Below are positions 32,890 through 32,939 of a stretch of 32,939 bases of DNA, piece after piece. The notes beneath the pieces are model-generated. The model made no database searches, was not told the origin of the DNA, and saw only the letters and a list, made by a program, of their open reading frames with translations. Numbering within the stretch: the first letter of the stretch is position 1; each line of letters begins with the position of its first letter. The position numbers and the translations under genes are program-made. Where the stretch lies: assembly GCA_021815805.1 (NCBI GenBank), contig JAKAZQ010000034.1, positions 1 to 32,939 of the forward strand, given 5' to 3'. The DNA is from Pseudomonadota bacterium (GTDB lineage: Bacteria > Pseudomonadota > Gammaproteobacteria > Burkholderiales > Burkholderiaceae_C).

Positions 32890-32939
32890 ATGCAGGAACA
32901 TCCCAACAAGCTGCTGGTTCGCCGGTACATCGAGGAAAT
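32890..32939 (+). CDS. Probable SnoaL-like / ester cyclase family protein, 5' end only
   Basis: Only 16 full codons are present: MQEHPNKLLVRRYIEE. An N-terminal helix of the form NKxLVRRYIEE is typical of SnoaL-like polyketide cyclase family proteins (NTF2-like fold). ATG 32890 has GGAGG eight bases upstream, so translation start is well supported while the family call is tentative. A -10-like TACAAT is at 32822-32827, without a clear -35. The gene is divergent from the GDCCVxC gene, with 214 bp between them. Confidence 0.55.
   Translation, partial: MQEHPNKLLVRRYIEE

Overview
The window is high-GC DNA (close to 70% by eye) that looks like a betaproteobacterial chromosome, most likely order Burkholderiales. 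Supporting signs are the tRNA-Tyr/tRNA-Gly/tRNA-Thr/tuf cluster, a Burkholderiales-type general porin ending in Phe, a HemP heme-uptake peptide, Coq7, and a type II secretion (T2SS) cluster with gspC divergent from gspG. The genus is not determined. There are no insertion sequences, phage genes or CRISPR arrays; this is mostly chromosomal backbone.

Layout. 1-858 (minus): start of tuf and three tRNAs, driven by a good sigma70 promoter whose -35 box overlaps the trpC stop. 898-3383 (minus): trpG-trpD-trpC without a linked trpE. 3632-6088 (minus): a cytosolic 5'-nucleotidase-like protein with a tandem PEAH repeat, and a Sec-exported phosphoesterase that is a plausible T2SS substrate. 6241-6406: a noncoding minisatellite. 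6441-17921 (minus): T2SS genes gspG-H-I-J-K-L-M-N-D-E-F followed by a second GspC-like gene. A divergent gspC on the plus strand starts at 17993, so GspC paralogues flank the cluster. The prepilin peptidase gene (gspO) is not in the window.

18714-20255 (minus): ilvA. 20340-20472 (minus): no protein gene, but a complete small-RNA transcription unit: TTGCGG-17 bp-TAATAT promoter, about 98 nt of transcript, and a perfect 11-bp terminator stem with eight Ts. The predicted RNA shows CUCCUCC (anti-Shine-Dalgarno) once in a hairpin loop and once in a single-stranded linker. This is the most interesting item here. 20674-23146: an OsmC-family protein, coq7 and a porin with its own terminator.

23362-28210 is a signalling block: an HDOD-GAF protein divergent from a PAS/GAF/PAS/GAF/GGDEF diguanylate cyclase whose stop codon overlaps the start of an alpha/beta hydrolase. 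28158-30221: a Fur-family regulator divergent from hemP, with a dyad between them, then an OprB-like porin. 30245-32149 (minus): a HIT protein, then a Rieske oxygenase translationally coupled to a small helical protein. The right end has a GDCCVxC-family cysteine-rich protein (minus) and the 5' end of a probable SnoaL-like gene (plus).
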